Under the pieces are notes generated by a model. That model did no database searches, was not told where the DNA came from, and worked only from the letters and a program-made list of their open reading frames with translations. A DNA stretch of 64,000 nt from Antennarius striatus. Its lineage: Eukaryota > Chordata > Actinopteri > Lophiiformes > Antennariidae. The number at the start of each line of letters is the position of its first letter. Position 1 is the first letter of the stretch. A program made the position numbers and the translations under genes. The DNA lies in the NCBI RefSeq assembly GCF_040054535.1, contig NC_090782.1, positions 25,161,501 to 25,225,500 of the forward strand, read 5' to 3'. Positions 11,601-45,849 of this stretch are shown one piece after another.

Positions 11601-13266
11601 GCTAGATTTGCATACCCGACAGTCAAACTGTGACTAATTGATTTCTGGGAATTGATTTGTGAGAGAGGAAGGTAGAATTTGCAAACTGGAGTCTTTGAGG
11701 TCAGATGTGACTCTGCCTCTGCAGACTGCAGCGTTTTTATATCGTATTTTGCGCGATTTGTCACAGGAGTTTGATTTTACCATAAAATCTTGAATGCTGG
11801 TGAGTTTTAAGGACGCTTCCAGGCGCCAGTGCGTCCCTGAGGACTGGGGGGGGGGGGTTGTAGCGTACTTCCTGTCCACTGGGTGTCATCAGCTGTCAGG
11901 TGCACAGCGCCAAGAACTCACCACTAGCTTAGCCAGGGGTTCAAGGTGTCAGGGGACGCCTAGAAACAGGAAGTGTGTGTGGGTCGAATGATTGAACAGG
12001 TTTATATGCCCCCCCCCATCCCTTACAGGGCGTGACGTACCTGTGTATATCGGCTGCAGACCACCCCAAGCAGAACCTGTGAGTATAAAACACAACAAAC
12101 CGATGAGAAGCGTTTCTTTTCTTCTACGTTTAAACGTGATGACGACAAACTGTGTGATAACTGACCGGGGCTTAACACCCCCAGGACCCAGTTCTTCAGA
12201 GACGGCATCACGTTCATCCACGAGGCCCGGCTCAAAGGGGAGGGCTGTCTTGTCCACTGGTGGGTCTGCTTTCATTTACAATCAATAATATTTAGCGTCT
12301 GAGAAGAACACGGATTTCACTTCCAACCACATCCCTGGTTTCGATCTAAAAATCATCCTCAACAAGTGAAACGAGGCAGTCAGAGCCTGCAACATCCCCC
12401 GACACCCCTGAATTCAACATTTTACCCTGTCCTGCACATTTTTGTGCCTCTGGCTTCCTGAAAATGTTGCTTTTTGTTTTGTGATTATATCTCATGTTTC
12501 AGAGATGTGTACCTAAAAAGGTATACAAGTGAACATTTGACCTTGATCTAGGTTTTCAAGGTCAAGGTTGTGATCTAATTTTCATCCCCTTGCCTCCCTG
12601 AATGTAACACCTTTAGTTTAGTCTGTCTATCTTATCTGGTTCCTGAGACATGTTTAAAAAAAAGTATAAAAGTTTAAATTTGACCTTGACTTAGTTTTCT
12701 GAAGGTCAAGGTCATCATCTCATCTTCGTCCCCTGCCTGCTGCTGCCTGAGTCACGTGCTTTTTGTTTCATCTTTAAATCTGCAACGGTTGTGCAGATAT
12801 TCGGTGGACGGACGGACGGACGGACACGGACAATTACGTCACCGCTTCACGGGATGTAATGCACAGCTTCAGAGGTTACCATGACAACCGGCCCTGTGCT
12901 CTCAGCGTTGCAGGCGTGTCCCGCAGCGTGACCCTGGTGGTGGCTTACATCATGACGGTGACCGGGCGCGGCTGGGTGGAGTCCCTGGCGGCGGTGAGGG
13001 CGGTGCGCCCGTGTGCCGGCCCCAACCTGGGCTTCCTGCGCCAGCTGGACGAGTTCGAGAACACGGACCTGACAGAGGTGAGTGGGGGTGGGCGTGTCCA
13101 TCTGTTAACATCCCTAAAGCATCATTTCTGCCCCCCCCTCCAGTGTCAGGCCTGGTGGGAGGATCGATACGGGGCGACGCCGTTCAACGACGACGAGCTG
13201 GTGGAGCAGCTTCTGACTCAGAGGCCCGACAGGAACACCATCAGGTCGAGGCCCAGCCCCACCTGA
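8685..13266 (+). CDS. dusp22: DUSP22 (JSP1/JKAP) dual-specificity phosphatase (7 exons, 185 aa)
   Basis: Small atypical dual-specificity phosphatase; in mammals it regulates JNK signalling and restrains T-cell receptor signalling through Lck. Exons are 8685-8705, 8777-8810, 10189-10271, 12029-12078, 12185-12259, 12906-13077 and 13144-13266. Phases sum to 558 nt. The protein starts MGNGINK, a glycine-2 N-myristoylation signal as in human. The catalytic loop HCVAGVSRS gives Cys88 and Arg94, and the general acid is Asp57 in SAADHP; both Cys88 and Asp57 match human numbering. The C-terminal tail after about residue 160 (ending IRSRPSPT) does not resemble the human DUSP22 tail, and the close paralogue DUSP15 should be compared. 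Introns 3 and 5 carry copies of a nuclear-receptor-motif repeat. IRF4 follows at 860 bp on the same strand, as in mammals. Confidence 0.92.
10437..10812 (+). repeat. Dispersed repeat with nuclear-receptor half-sites, copy A (DUSP22 intron 3)
   Basis: The copy begins near GCAACATCCCGCGACACCCC and ends near CACCGCTTTGAAGCGGG. It contains TCAAGGTCAAGGTCA at 10654-10668, a perfect direct repeat with no spacer of AGGTCA half-sites. Five related copies occur in this window (12373, 17840, 23517, 38525, 49832). Class unknown. Confidence 0.75.
12373..12850 (+). repeat. Nuclear-receptor-motif repeat, copy B (DUSP22 intron 5)
   Basis: This is the longest uninterrupted copy, with two motif blocks: TCAAGGTCAAGGTTG near 12555 and GAAGGTCAAGGTCA near 12700. 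It ends in a CACCGCTTCACGGGATGTAA block only 50 bp before DUSP22 exon 6. A GGAC tandem run lies near 12807-12822. Confidence 0.75.
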
Positions 13267-13861
13267 GGGGCCGCCGCCCGCCCCAGGACCACCGTTAGAA
13301 CCAGCAGGGAGCGCCATCATGTGACCAAAGTCCCCCCACCACCACCACCACCGCCAACCCCCCCACCAGACCAGCTCCTCGTCTCTAACTGTCAAAACAA
13401 CACGCACGGGCGGCCAAGCGGGACGCGGTTAGACTGGAAGAGGGTTAACCAGGAGTCAGGTGACTGCAGCCGGCCAATCAGGGGACAGAAGCTGCTTAAC
13501 GCATAAGTAATGAGGTGACTCTGAACCGGAAGTCCAACAAGGCGTGGGGGTTTGGGTTCTATTTCAGGAGAACCCGATCCAGACCCGCACCAGAGTCCAG
13601 AACCTTAAAGGTTCAAATCAAACTCCAGATCTGGATCTGGATCCACTTCGTTTGTTTGTTTTTATGAGTAACAGAGAAAAGAATTCTGAAACATTAAAGA
13701 AAACATGAAAAAAAGGAGGAAAACGAACTTTTATGTTAAAAATAACCCAAGAAAGAAAACAACCCGCGTCAGCAGCAGTGATGGAACCCGTTCTGGACCA
13801 GAATCAATCTGGTTCAGAAATCTGTTCAGATAAACTTCATTCGAATTCAAATCTCTTCTAA
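13267..13861 (+). other. DUSP22 3' UTR and DUSP22-IRF4 spacer
   Basis: Sequence follows the DUSP22 stop. An ATTAAA hexamer near 13692 could be its polyadenylation signal. No coding sequence was seen. The whole spacer between the DUSP22 stop and the IRF4 start is only about 860 bp. Confidence 0.5.
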
Positions 13862-14044
13862 CGGTCTTTAACGTGAACGACGCGCGGGGGCCGGAAGCGG
13901 TCCTTTCCACGTGCGCGGGCGCGTGGCGCGCCGCCAGGTGCGTCCTCCCCCCACCCCTCATCGTGTCTCCGCCCCCCGCGAGGATTTAAGCGGGCCCCCG
14001 CCGGAATGATGAGGGCCCCGAGAGGCTGAGCGATCGCGACACAG
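13862..14044 (+). promoter_or_regulatory. IRF4 promoter and probable non-coding first exon
   Basis: This CpG-rich block contains CACGTGCGCGGGCGCG and GGCGCGCC, then an AT-rich TATA-like motif (GATTTAAG, about 13982-13989) some 60 bp before ACACAG|GTGAGA at 14044. The latter matches a splice donor and could close a non-coding exon 1, as in mammalian IRF4. The acceptor would have to lie within the next 80 bp, so the intron, if real, is tiny. Otherwise the 5' UTR runs straight into the start codon. Confidence 0.45.
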
Positions 14045-14125
14045 GTGAGACCCCTCGTTACGCGCGGTAACTTCTCATTACGCGCGAGTTGGACTTGTCC
14101 CGTACGCGCATCGCTTCACGCGGAG

Positions 14126-14970
14126 ATGAACGCGGACTTGGACTACGGGGGCACCGGGAGCAGCGGGAACGGGAAGCTGCGCCAGTGGCTGATCGAGCAG
14201 GTGGATTGTGGGAAATATCCCGGCCTGGTGTGGGAGAACGACGACAAGAGCATCTTCAGGATACCATGGAAACACGCGGGGAAGCAGGACTACAACCGGG
14301 ATGAGGATGCCGCGCTTTTCAAGGTAAAACACCCGCATCCTCCGGACGGACGGGCCGAGACTTTCAGAGTAAAAGTCCGGAAACAGGCGCGTAAAGACGC
14401 GGAGAGAAACGACCCAAAGACCGCCTGGAGGTCCGATGTCAGTTCAGTTTCATAGAAAAGTAGGAAAAATAAGGGAGTTTTACTCGTTTTCAGCTGCTTT
14501 CCGTGTTTAATAATAAAAATAAAATAATAAAAAGACTTTTAACGGTCGGTTCTCACCTCGTGGGTCACGTTTGATCCACGATGTTGGAGACGCGTCACGG
14601 TGGGACACTACAGATGAACTTCATATCAGTACTCATTCTATTAATTAAATAAAATTATATTATATCTGTACGTTTCATTCAGGATATTTTAATTCCTTAA
14701 ATTTCACAAACTGCTGCTCTTTGTTTTGTTTTGTTTTTAAATCTTATTTTTTTCGTTTTGGATTAAAATGTTCTCCCGGTTGTGTTCTCAACGTTTTCAC
14801 TTCATTTACGTCCAACAAACTGAGTGACGTGTTGGTCGTGAGCCACGCTGGTGCCTTCTGCTCTTTAGAATTTACATTTTATCTTTATCATATGTGTTTC
14901 CATGGCAACGACTTCTATTGCGTACTTCAGAAAGAGTGAGGTCCTCTTGTGAAGCACGTCTGTAAGACGT

Positions 14971-15006
<36 letters not shown>

Positions 15007-18000
15007 CGTGTGCGTGTGTGGAGGGGGGGGGGCTTTATTAAAAATCACATTTTAATAAAGTTCTATTTGCATTTCTATTGCAACAGCCTGGTCTCACTGG
15101 GTGGGGAGGTCAGGTTTCTGACTTTGGGGGCCACATGGGAGGGCAGCCTTCAGTCTGACGCTTCACTGACCTGTCTGCAGGCCTGGGCGCTGTTCAAAGG
15201 CAAGTTTCGGGAGGGGATCGACAAGCCCGACCCCCCCACCTGGAAGACCCGCCTCCGCTGCGCCCTCAACAAGAGCAACGACTTTGAGGAGATCGTGGAG
15301 AGGAGCCAGCTGGACATCTCCGACCCGTACAAGGTGTACCGCATCATCCCGGAGGGGGCCAAGAAAAGTCAGTCCCCCCCCCCCCCCCCAAAAAAATAAA
15401 AGCAGGGAGCTGCACATCTGATCTGATGGCCCCGAACACGATGGATAAAGTTGTTCATGTCTCCTTGAAGGGTTCCGACAGGTGGACAGTCCTCCGAGTC
15501 CCATGAGCTACCAGGGGCCCCCCTCCTACCCCGCCCTGCAGACTCAGGTGATTTCCACATGTATGAAAATGAAAGGGGGGGGGGGGGGACAGAGAGCGAA
15601 TGAATGCATGAATGACTGCCCATCTCACTGACAGTGACTTCAGGCGCTGCAGGAAATGTTCAATTTCAAGAAACGTGTGAAAAACTTGTTAACGGATCCA
15701 AAAATAGTTCAGGAATCTGATGGAAAACTTCTACAACTGATTTAGTTGTTAATTTTTGCTTTAAATGACCCAACCCTGTCATTTATTTTTACTATATATT
15801 TTTTTTAATTTAAAAAAATATATTTAAATTTAAAAAAAAAATAAAAATAGTGTCATCATCGGGTTTACGTCATTTATTCAATAATGAATGGAAAATATCA
15901 CTTTATACGATTAAATTGTTCACGTTATAAAAACATGTTTATTTTTCTGACACCAATGAAACAGATTTTCATTTAAATTTTCAGTTAAAGCAAAAACTAA
16001 CAACTAAATCAGTTCTTGAAGTTTTCCATCCGATTCCTGAACTATTTTTGGATCAGTTAACAAGTTGTTTCTACATTATAAATGACACAACCCTGTCATT
16101 TATAATGTAGAAACATCAGCTTTTGACACTTATTACACAACATGTAAAAATAAATTGCAGTAAAAATGTGAAATTTAACTTTATTTTTTACAGCACACAC
16201 TTTGGAGACTCCTCAGAGTGTGTGTCGTAGGGTTTTTGCATGAACAGGTTGTGTGTCTGTGTGCAGATGCCCCAGTTCCTGCCCACCCCTGAGTGCAGCT
16301 GGAGGGACTACTGCCAGGATCCGGCCCCCCTGCCCGAGCTGCCCTTCCCCCAGTGCCCCTGCCCCCCCCGCAGCCTGCCCTGGCAGGGCCCGCCCATGGA
16401 GAATGGTACTGCGCTAGTGTTAGCATCCAGGTGTTGCTCAGGTGAATGTGTGTGTGTGTGTGTGTGTGCTGAGCTGTCGTTGTGTTTGCAGGCTACCAGC
16501 TCAGAGCCTCCATCTACTCGTACGGCGCCGCCGACGGCCAGCCCTCTCCGTTCGCCCTGGACGCCAGCATCCGGTCGGCGGAGGCGCTGTCAGGTGAACA
16601 CACACTCTCAGATCACTTTTTAACGGTGGTGAAACCAAAAGGAAGAAGGTTGTAGATCACATCCCCAACTGCGTGACAGAAAACGTCTTTACGGTAAATC
16701 TTTACGGCAAGTCAATGCTAATGGCGTTAGCGACGATACGTTTACCGCTCTCTAGCTTGATAACGCTGCTAGCATCTAGAAATGATTGCAGGTCTCAGAA
16801 CTCAGCTGTTTTTAGCTCCAACGTTAGCTTAAGTCAAAGAAACGCTCGCCGTGTTGTTGCCACAGCAACCGCGAGCTAGCTAACGTTTCTGCAGTGAAGC
16901 TATAAGGATTCACATAAAAAACAGCCATTGAAGCGCTAAGTTAGCATAAACGCTAAGAGGGTCATTTAATTAACGATCCAGCAAAAAAATCACTACGGTG
17001 TTCATGTGACTCCCCCCTAGTGGCCAGGAATAGCTACTGCAGCTTTAATGAAACTGTGACGTTAACTTCAACTATTAAATTAGCTTTGCTCCATTTTAGC
17101 TCTTTAGCTTCTACTTCCTTTGGTAATTATTGGTTAAAGTTTCATACGTGATAAACGCTGATTCACCTCTTCTGCTCAGACTGCCGCCTGCAGGTGTCCG
17201 TCTTCCTCGGGGACAATCCGGTGCGGGAGGTGACCGTCACCAGTCCGGACGGATGCCACATCACGCCGTGCTCCCCGAACGACAAGCACTTCCTGCCGCC
17301 CGGACGGCCAGAGGTGATCCTTCTGCCTGTGGACAGTCTTCCAGCCCAGAAGAGGGCAGACGAGGGCCCCCCAAGCCCCCCGGCCACCCTGGAGGGAGGG
17401 GTGTTGCTCTGGATGGGTCCAGACGGACTCTACGCACGGAGGCAGTGCCAGAGCAGCGTGTACTGGCAGGGAGGCCTCAACCCGTACGGAGACAAGCCCA
17501 ACAAGCTGGACAGGGACGTCAACTGTAAGCTGCTCCACACGCAGGACTACATCACAGGTGAGACGCCAGGTCACTATCCAGCTAACGCCCAGAACACCCG
17601 GGAATATGATCAGAAACACTCTGCCTAATGCTGAGCTACTGCTACTATTGGCACTTTATCGTTACGCCTTCAGCTGGTAACTCTGCAGCCGTTCTGAACA
17701 GTCTCAGTCTTCAGAACATCTAATTGAGGGTTTTGGAGGCAATGATGGAAATCTCTCTTTCAATAACGCCTTTCTGGCTGCTAGCTTGGGAAAAAATACC
17801 TTTAGAAAAAAGGTAAGAAGCAGAACTAAATAGAACCAAGGCAGTCAGAGACTGCAACACCAGCTTTGATCTAAGGTCTTACTCACACTGGCCTTCTCCC
17901 TCGTCTTTCTATCTTATCCAGTTCCTGAGTTTAGAAAAGTTGAAATTTGACCTTGACCTAGCTTTCTCCAGGTCAAGGTCATCATCTCATTTACATCCCC

Positions 18001-19496
18001 TTTGCTGCCCCAGTAATGTACTTTTTGTTTCATCTTTTTTGCGAAGACATTTGGTGGACTAACTAACGGACGGGCGAACACACAAACGCTGACAATTACA
18101 ATACATCACGGCTTTGAAGCGGAATGTAAATAGCGCGGGTTTGATTGATAGTATTCATGTCTGATGTGTGTGAGGAAGACTTTAACTCATTTACTGTAAG
18201 TCGGGTTGAATTAGTACCATCTAAGAACAGAACTGGAGAAGACACCCCTAAAAGTCCTCATCAGATTGTGTCTGTGGGTGAAGTCACGTGATTTCTTCAC
18301 AGCCACGTCATCGCCGCCCACGTTGAGCACAGCCTAGCTGTGTAGCAGCCTCACATTGTTTTTTGCATGTACGACATGAGCAGGACTTTCCAATCGAGTC
18401 ACCCCAAAGGTCACGACGCTTCAAGAGAAATACCTCCACAGACCTCTGATGACTTCTGATTAGTCAAACTAACAGCATTTGATCTACTCTCCATCAGAGA
18501 TCCAGAGTTACGGGCTCCACGGTCGGCTGCCGCCGCGCCTGCACGTCCTGCTAAGCTTTGGAGATGAGTGTCTGGACCCCCAGAGGCAAAGACGGACCCT
18601 CGCTGTCCAGGTTGGCCCCCAAAACCAGCCAGTACTTAGAAAGTCCCGCAGATGTGGTTTGAAAAGTAAAAATTTAGGATTTGAAAGTCAGAAACGCATC
18701 TTAGTCATGATTTTAAATCAGTTTCTGAACGAGTTTCCCCAGTTTCGGGCTGAACCAACGCCCACGTGGCTAAAATCTGCTCAGCACCACATGATGGAAT
18801 CTTTCATATATTTCCCACTCAGGAAACAAAAAAACTAGAGAAACCCCCTAGAAACAAGATGAGCAGAGGAGGTTCAACCTGTTGTGTTCCAGTTATTACT
18901 AAGAGCTGACAGTCAGACGTCGAGACTCAATCTGATGTTGAGTTCTAGACCGACTGTCAGGACGGTTGGTATTTGGTTTACGGTGTTTTCAACATCCTAC
19001 AGTCTTCGTGTGGCTTTTTAGTCACCTGATCTCAACCCTGGAAACCCCAAACTCCACCGCAGAAGTTAGAATTGAAGTTTTACTCTTGAAGGTTCAAGCT
19101 TTAGTGTTAGCATTATGTTAGCGCACGCGACAGGGCTAGCCTCCAATGCTAGTTCAAAAAGAATCGCCAGCATCCAAGTAAATTTGACCTTCAAAATCTT
19201 TGACAATCACCTCTTAAACCTTTAAAATCCCATTTTCACTTTTCATAACCATCGTAAAATTGTCAAAATCAACAATTTAAGCTTCCAAATATTTTTTTAA
19301 CCATTGGGTGACGAAGCTTTCCTCCGTCCTCTAGGTGGAGCCGCTGTTTGCCAGGCAGCTCCTCTACTACGCCCAGCATATGGGCGGACACTTGTTCCGC
19401 AGCTACGAGCACCCGGGGGTCACGGACCACCTGACCCCGCCCGAGGACTACCAGAGGTCCGTCACGCATCACCACAGCAGCAGTCTGCAAGAGTGA
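14126..19496 (+). CDS. irf4: IRF4, interferon regulatory factor 4 (8 coding exons, 451 aa)
   Basis: Lymphoid-restricted transcription factor that binds ISRE sites, or EICE/AICE composites with PU.1 or BATF-JUN, and drives plasma-cell and effector T-cell programmes. Exons are 14126-14323, 15181-15367, 15471-15547, 16267-16405, 16492-16593, 17180-17557, 18498-18610 and 19335-19496. Phases sum to 1356 nt, giving 451 aa, the same as human. The DNA-binding domain (residues 17-130) has the five tryptophans W21, W36, W48, W68 and W87 and the blocks RIPWKHAGKQDYNR and DPPTWKTRLRCALNKSNDFE. A Pro-rich linker spans exons 4-6. The IRF-association domain (about 235-415) contains GVLLWMGPDGLYARR. The end, SSSLQE, resembles the human SSIQE terminus. 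The start was chosen at MNADLDYG because it gives human-like spacing to W21. Confidence 0.95.
15683..16114. repeat. Fold-back inverted repeat in IRF4 intron
   Basis: Arms at 15683-15765 and 15984-16065 are reverse complements at roughly 90% identity (shared core CCAAAAATAGTTCAGGAATC). They enclose about 220 bp of AT-rich DNA. Beside the right arm is a perfect 21-bp hairpin (16067-16087 against 16094-16114, loop CAACCC). The motif CAACCCTGTCATTTAT appears next to both arms. It resembles a fold-back or MITE-like element; no target duplication was identified. Confidence 0.75.
17840..18128 (+). repeat. Nuclear-receptor-motif repeat, copy C (IRF4 intron)
   Basis: The copy contains TGACCTTGACCT (17948-17959) and AGGTCAAGGTCA (17970-17981), perfect 12-bp inverted arms with a 10-bp spacer. 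Each arm is a pair of AGGTCA half-sites without spacing. It lies in the intron between exons at 17180-17557 and 18498-18610. Confidence 0.75.
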
Positions 19497-20035
19497 CCTA
19501 TGTGTGTGTGTGTGTCAGTGTGTGGGTGGAGCCAAAGATAGTTGTTGTTTTTTTATTTCTATGCTATGCAAAGAAAACTGGCAGCTCAGGTGATATAACT
19601 GTAAAAACTGTGCCATTAGTTTTAGTGCCTTGAGGGGACAGGATTTTTATCTTCCAAGCAAAAAATTTATTTCCGAGTATCGATCGATGTTATCTTAGCT
19701 TAGCTTAGCATATCATAAAGACTGGAAAATAAAGTGGATTGGATTGGATTAGAAACTAGAGCGTGGAAGTAGAGCGTTCTTTTAACTCTTGTCCCATTTT
19801 TGTTCCGATTCCGCTCAGACCAGAAGTCTGAACTATTCCCGACCCAGAATGCATCTGTGTGTTACACTCCCTCGTGTAAAAATAACTCGTCTGTTCCGAG
19901 AAATGTTATGTACAATCTATTGGAAACACAGGAGATTTTTAGTGTTTGTTTTCCAAATGGACCTGTGAGAAATATTTTATTGATTCATTTATTTTTTTGT
20001 ACATTTGTTTTAATAAAAACTATGAATTACCTATA
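19497..20035 (+). terminator. IRF4 3' UTR with candidate polyadenylation signals
   Basis: AATAAA occurs near 19728 and again near 20011 (TTTTAATAAAAACTATG). Either could end the transcript. The region otherwise holds a short TG run just after the stop codon. Confidence 0.45.
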
Positions 20036-22192
20036 ATCTGACAGTTTTTATTAGCCTAGAAATGAATCACTAAGTTTAAAAAGCCTTACTGCCCTAACGT
20101 TAAAACACAGCAGTTTTTCAGTGGGGTGAAAATTAAGAGTACAGGCTGACATCCTCTGTTAGCATGCTATGCTACGAGACCCAGAAGCTGCTAGCCTGTT
20201 AGCTATCCTGCAAAGAAGATCCTAGCTTGACGTTTGCTTCACTTGATGTGTATAAAAGCTGAAGCAGAACAAAAGCTTCCGTGTGATGAGGCGGCTAACG
20301 GCACGTCGCTTGTGGTCAACGACTTCCTGGAGATGCTGATCTCCTGGAAGTAGCTTCACATCATCTGTGAGATCTTAGACGAGCTTGCGTGGACTATTTC
20401 AGCGGTTTGTTCTATTATTTATTTTATGGGATGTGAACCCAGGGACGGCTGAAGCTTTCTCCCCTCGATCACAACAACAGCGTGAAGCCCTCTGCTCTCG
20501 CCTGCGCTCGCGGTTTGTCTCTTCTGTGAACAGGAAACGTGTCTCGGATGCAGGATGGTTAATCAAACGCTTCAAAATGGTAAACAATATGATGACATCA
20601 TACAGAGGGTGGGGGGGTCACGCTTTCTGTGGCGCGCTGCAGAGAAAGCCTTCCTGGCTTCCACTCACAGACCAGAGTCGGTTTCCACTTCCACGGTAAT
20701 CAAACCACCAACGGGTTCCAGGTAGTCAAGAGAACACTGACGAGCAGGAAGCTGATTGGACGATGGTCAGAATGATGAAGGATAGGAAAGTGCTGAATCC
20801 TGACGTGTTGGGGGGGGTAGATGGAGGACGGATAAGGAGCTAAATGAACGAGACAGAAGAGGAGAGGATGTGAATGCTGCAGATCAGGAAGTGAAGCAGG
20901 TCGGTCAGGAAGGAGAAGTGAGGACAGCAATGAGGAAGAGAAAAACAAGAATCCAAAAGTCGCTAATTGAGGGGTAGAAAGTCTACAATGAGGGCATCGC
21001 AAACTCTAGCAAATTTCAGCCTTTCATTCAGATGAATTTTGAATTTCAGAATTTGTTTAAAATATTGAGGATGAGGCCTCCAACCGTCTGAGGGGCCCCA
21101 CAGACCAGGAGCTGTCAGAACGGAAAACAGAAGGAAACCCCCCGTTCTCAGAGGCCCTTTGTGAATGAATCCGTGGGAGGACGGGAGCTAACTTTAGCAC
21201 CACAATCAAAACAACTCCGACGCTAGCAGCGTGGCGCTAGCAGCGTGGCGCTAGCAGCGTGGCGTTCTCCAGAAGGCGGGTGGAAACATTTGTAGCATGC
21301 GTCCCGCCCTCAGGTGACCCCGCGCGTCATGTCACACTAGTTCTCACGCTAGTTCTGGGCGTGGCCCCCACCCAACTAACCCCACCACCAACGTACCGCT
21401 CGCCCTCCTGACACCCACAACCAGAACCAGACTGTGTTACCACCCGATGACGGATTACTCTGACGGCACCCCGGGTAATGGGCGTCGCCGTCCCCCCGCC
21501 CCGTCGCCATGCTAACGCCCCTCCCTCCCAGAAAGCCACACCGATGAAGCAAACGGACCGTCTGCAAACACACACTGAACCGGGTCAGCGGCGCCGGTCA
21601 AGTCAAGAAAAGATGACCTCCACACCCGTTTGAAACGGAAAGCAGAAGTGCAGCCGCCAAGATAATGCTAACAGGAAGTAGCAACGACAGACCTGGTGGC
21701 AAGACGTCCCCGAAGGAAGACGGGGGTCGTGATGCCAGTCGGTGTTTGAGTTTCTAAGATATTTTATATTTTGGCAAGCTTGATTCTTCATTTCCAGGAC
21801 AGATGCTAACGCTAACGCTAATTTATTTGTGGCGTTGACAAATCCCTTCCTGGTGAACACACGCTGTACGTTTAGTTCATTTGTTGAAGGTGTGACACAG
21901 TTTTATACATTCAGGATGAAGATTCTCAGCAAGTTGAAGATTTTCTAAGAATCAAAACAAGTAAAATGTTAATCCCAATAAGGCAACACTTTAATGGTTA
22001 AATCATTTTGAAATAAATGTCCAACAGAACTTGATTTTTTTGAGTTTTGCTGTTGGTCTGATTTTATTTGATGAACTCTAATTGATTTAAATGAGTACTG
22101 CTTACACGACCTCCCAGGACCAAGATGCATCAGCATCACCAGATCCAGTTCTGTTAAACCCAAACCCACCAGATGCTGGGACTACATGACAT
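20036..22192. other. Spacer between the convergent genes IRF4 and EXOC2
   Basis: No coding exon or recognised transposon was seen. It contains poly-G/poly-C runs and the short tandem array at 21224-21265. The genes on either side point toward each other, so this spacer should hold both 3' ends. Confidence 0.45.
21224..21265. repeat. 16-bp tandem repeat, about 2.7 copies
   Basis: The unit GCTAGCAGCGTGGCGC is repeated head to tail without visible change. It lies in the IRF4-EXOC2 spacer. Confidence 0.85.
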
Positions 22193-22198
22193 TTATTA
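22193..22198 (-). terminator. Candidate EXOC2 polyadenylation signal
   Basis: Minus-strand AATAAA about 270 bp after the EXOC2 stop codon (22467-22469). Other AATAAA hexamers lie further downstream (for example near 22064), so the choice is uncertain. Confidence 0.35.
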
Positions 22199-22466
22199 GC
22201 TTCATGCTTCAGTTTGTTGTGAAACGATGATCCTGAACCAATCAGATCACTTCAGGAGGGAAGTGACCCCGAGTGAAAGAGGTGCTTTAGCGTTAGCTCT
22301 TCAGCTAGCAGTGTGAACGTTAGGAAACCGGTCAGGCGTTTGCACGTCGTGTCTGAGATTAGCGCGAGCAGCAGGATGTGTGTGAGGGTGTGTGAGGCAG
22401 AGACCGACAGCGAGCGACAGTAAAACGGAGAGGAAACAGAGTGTGTGCAGTGGGGGGGGGGGGGGG

Positions 22467-45809
<23,343 letters not shown>

Positions 45810-45849
45810 GTTGGTGATGGTGGGGGGGGCAGGATGAAGTGATCAGTGC
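45810..45849 (-). other. EXOC2 5' UTR portion of the first coding exon
   Basis: On the minus strand, CCCCCCCACCAG|GCACTGATC makes a good splice acceptor at 45850, 40 nt before the start codon. That leaves the leader GCACTGATCACTTCATCCTG then CCCCCCCCACCATCACCAAC before ATG. It would be joined to a non-coding exon upstream. Confidence 0.55.

Noticed and set aside
13114..13407. Minus-strand open reading opposite the last DUSP22 exon
   Set aside because: Shadow of DUSP22 exon 7 and GC-rich 3' flank; low-complexity Gly/Trp content.
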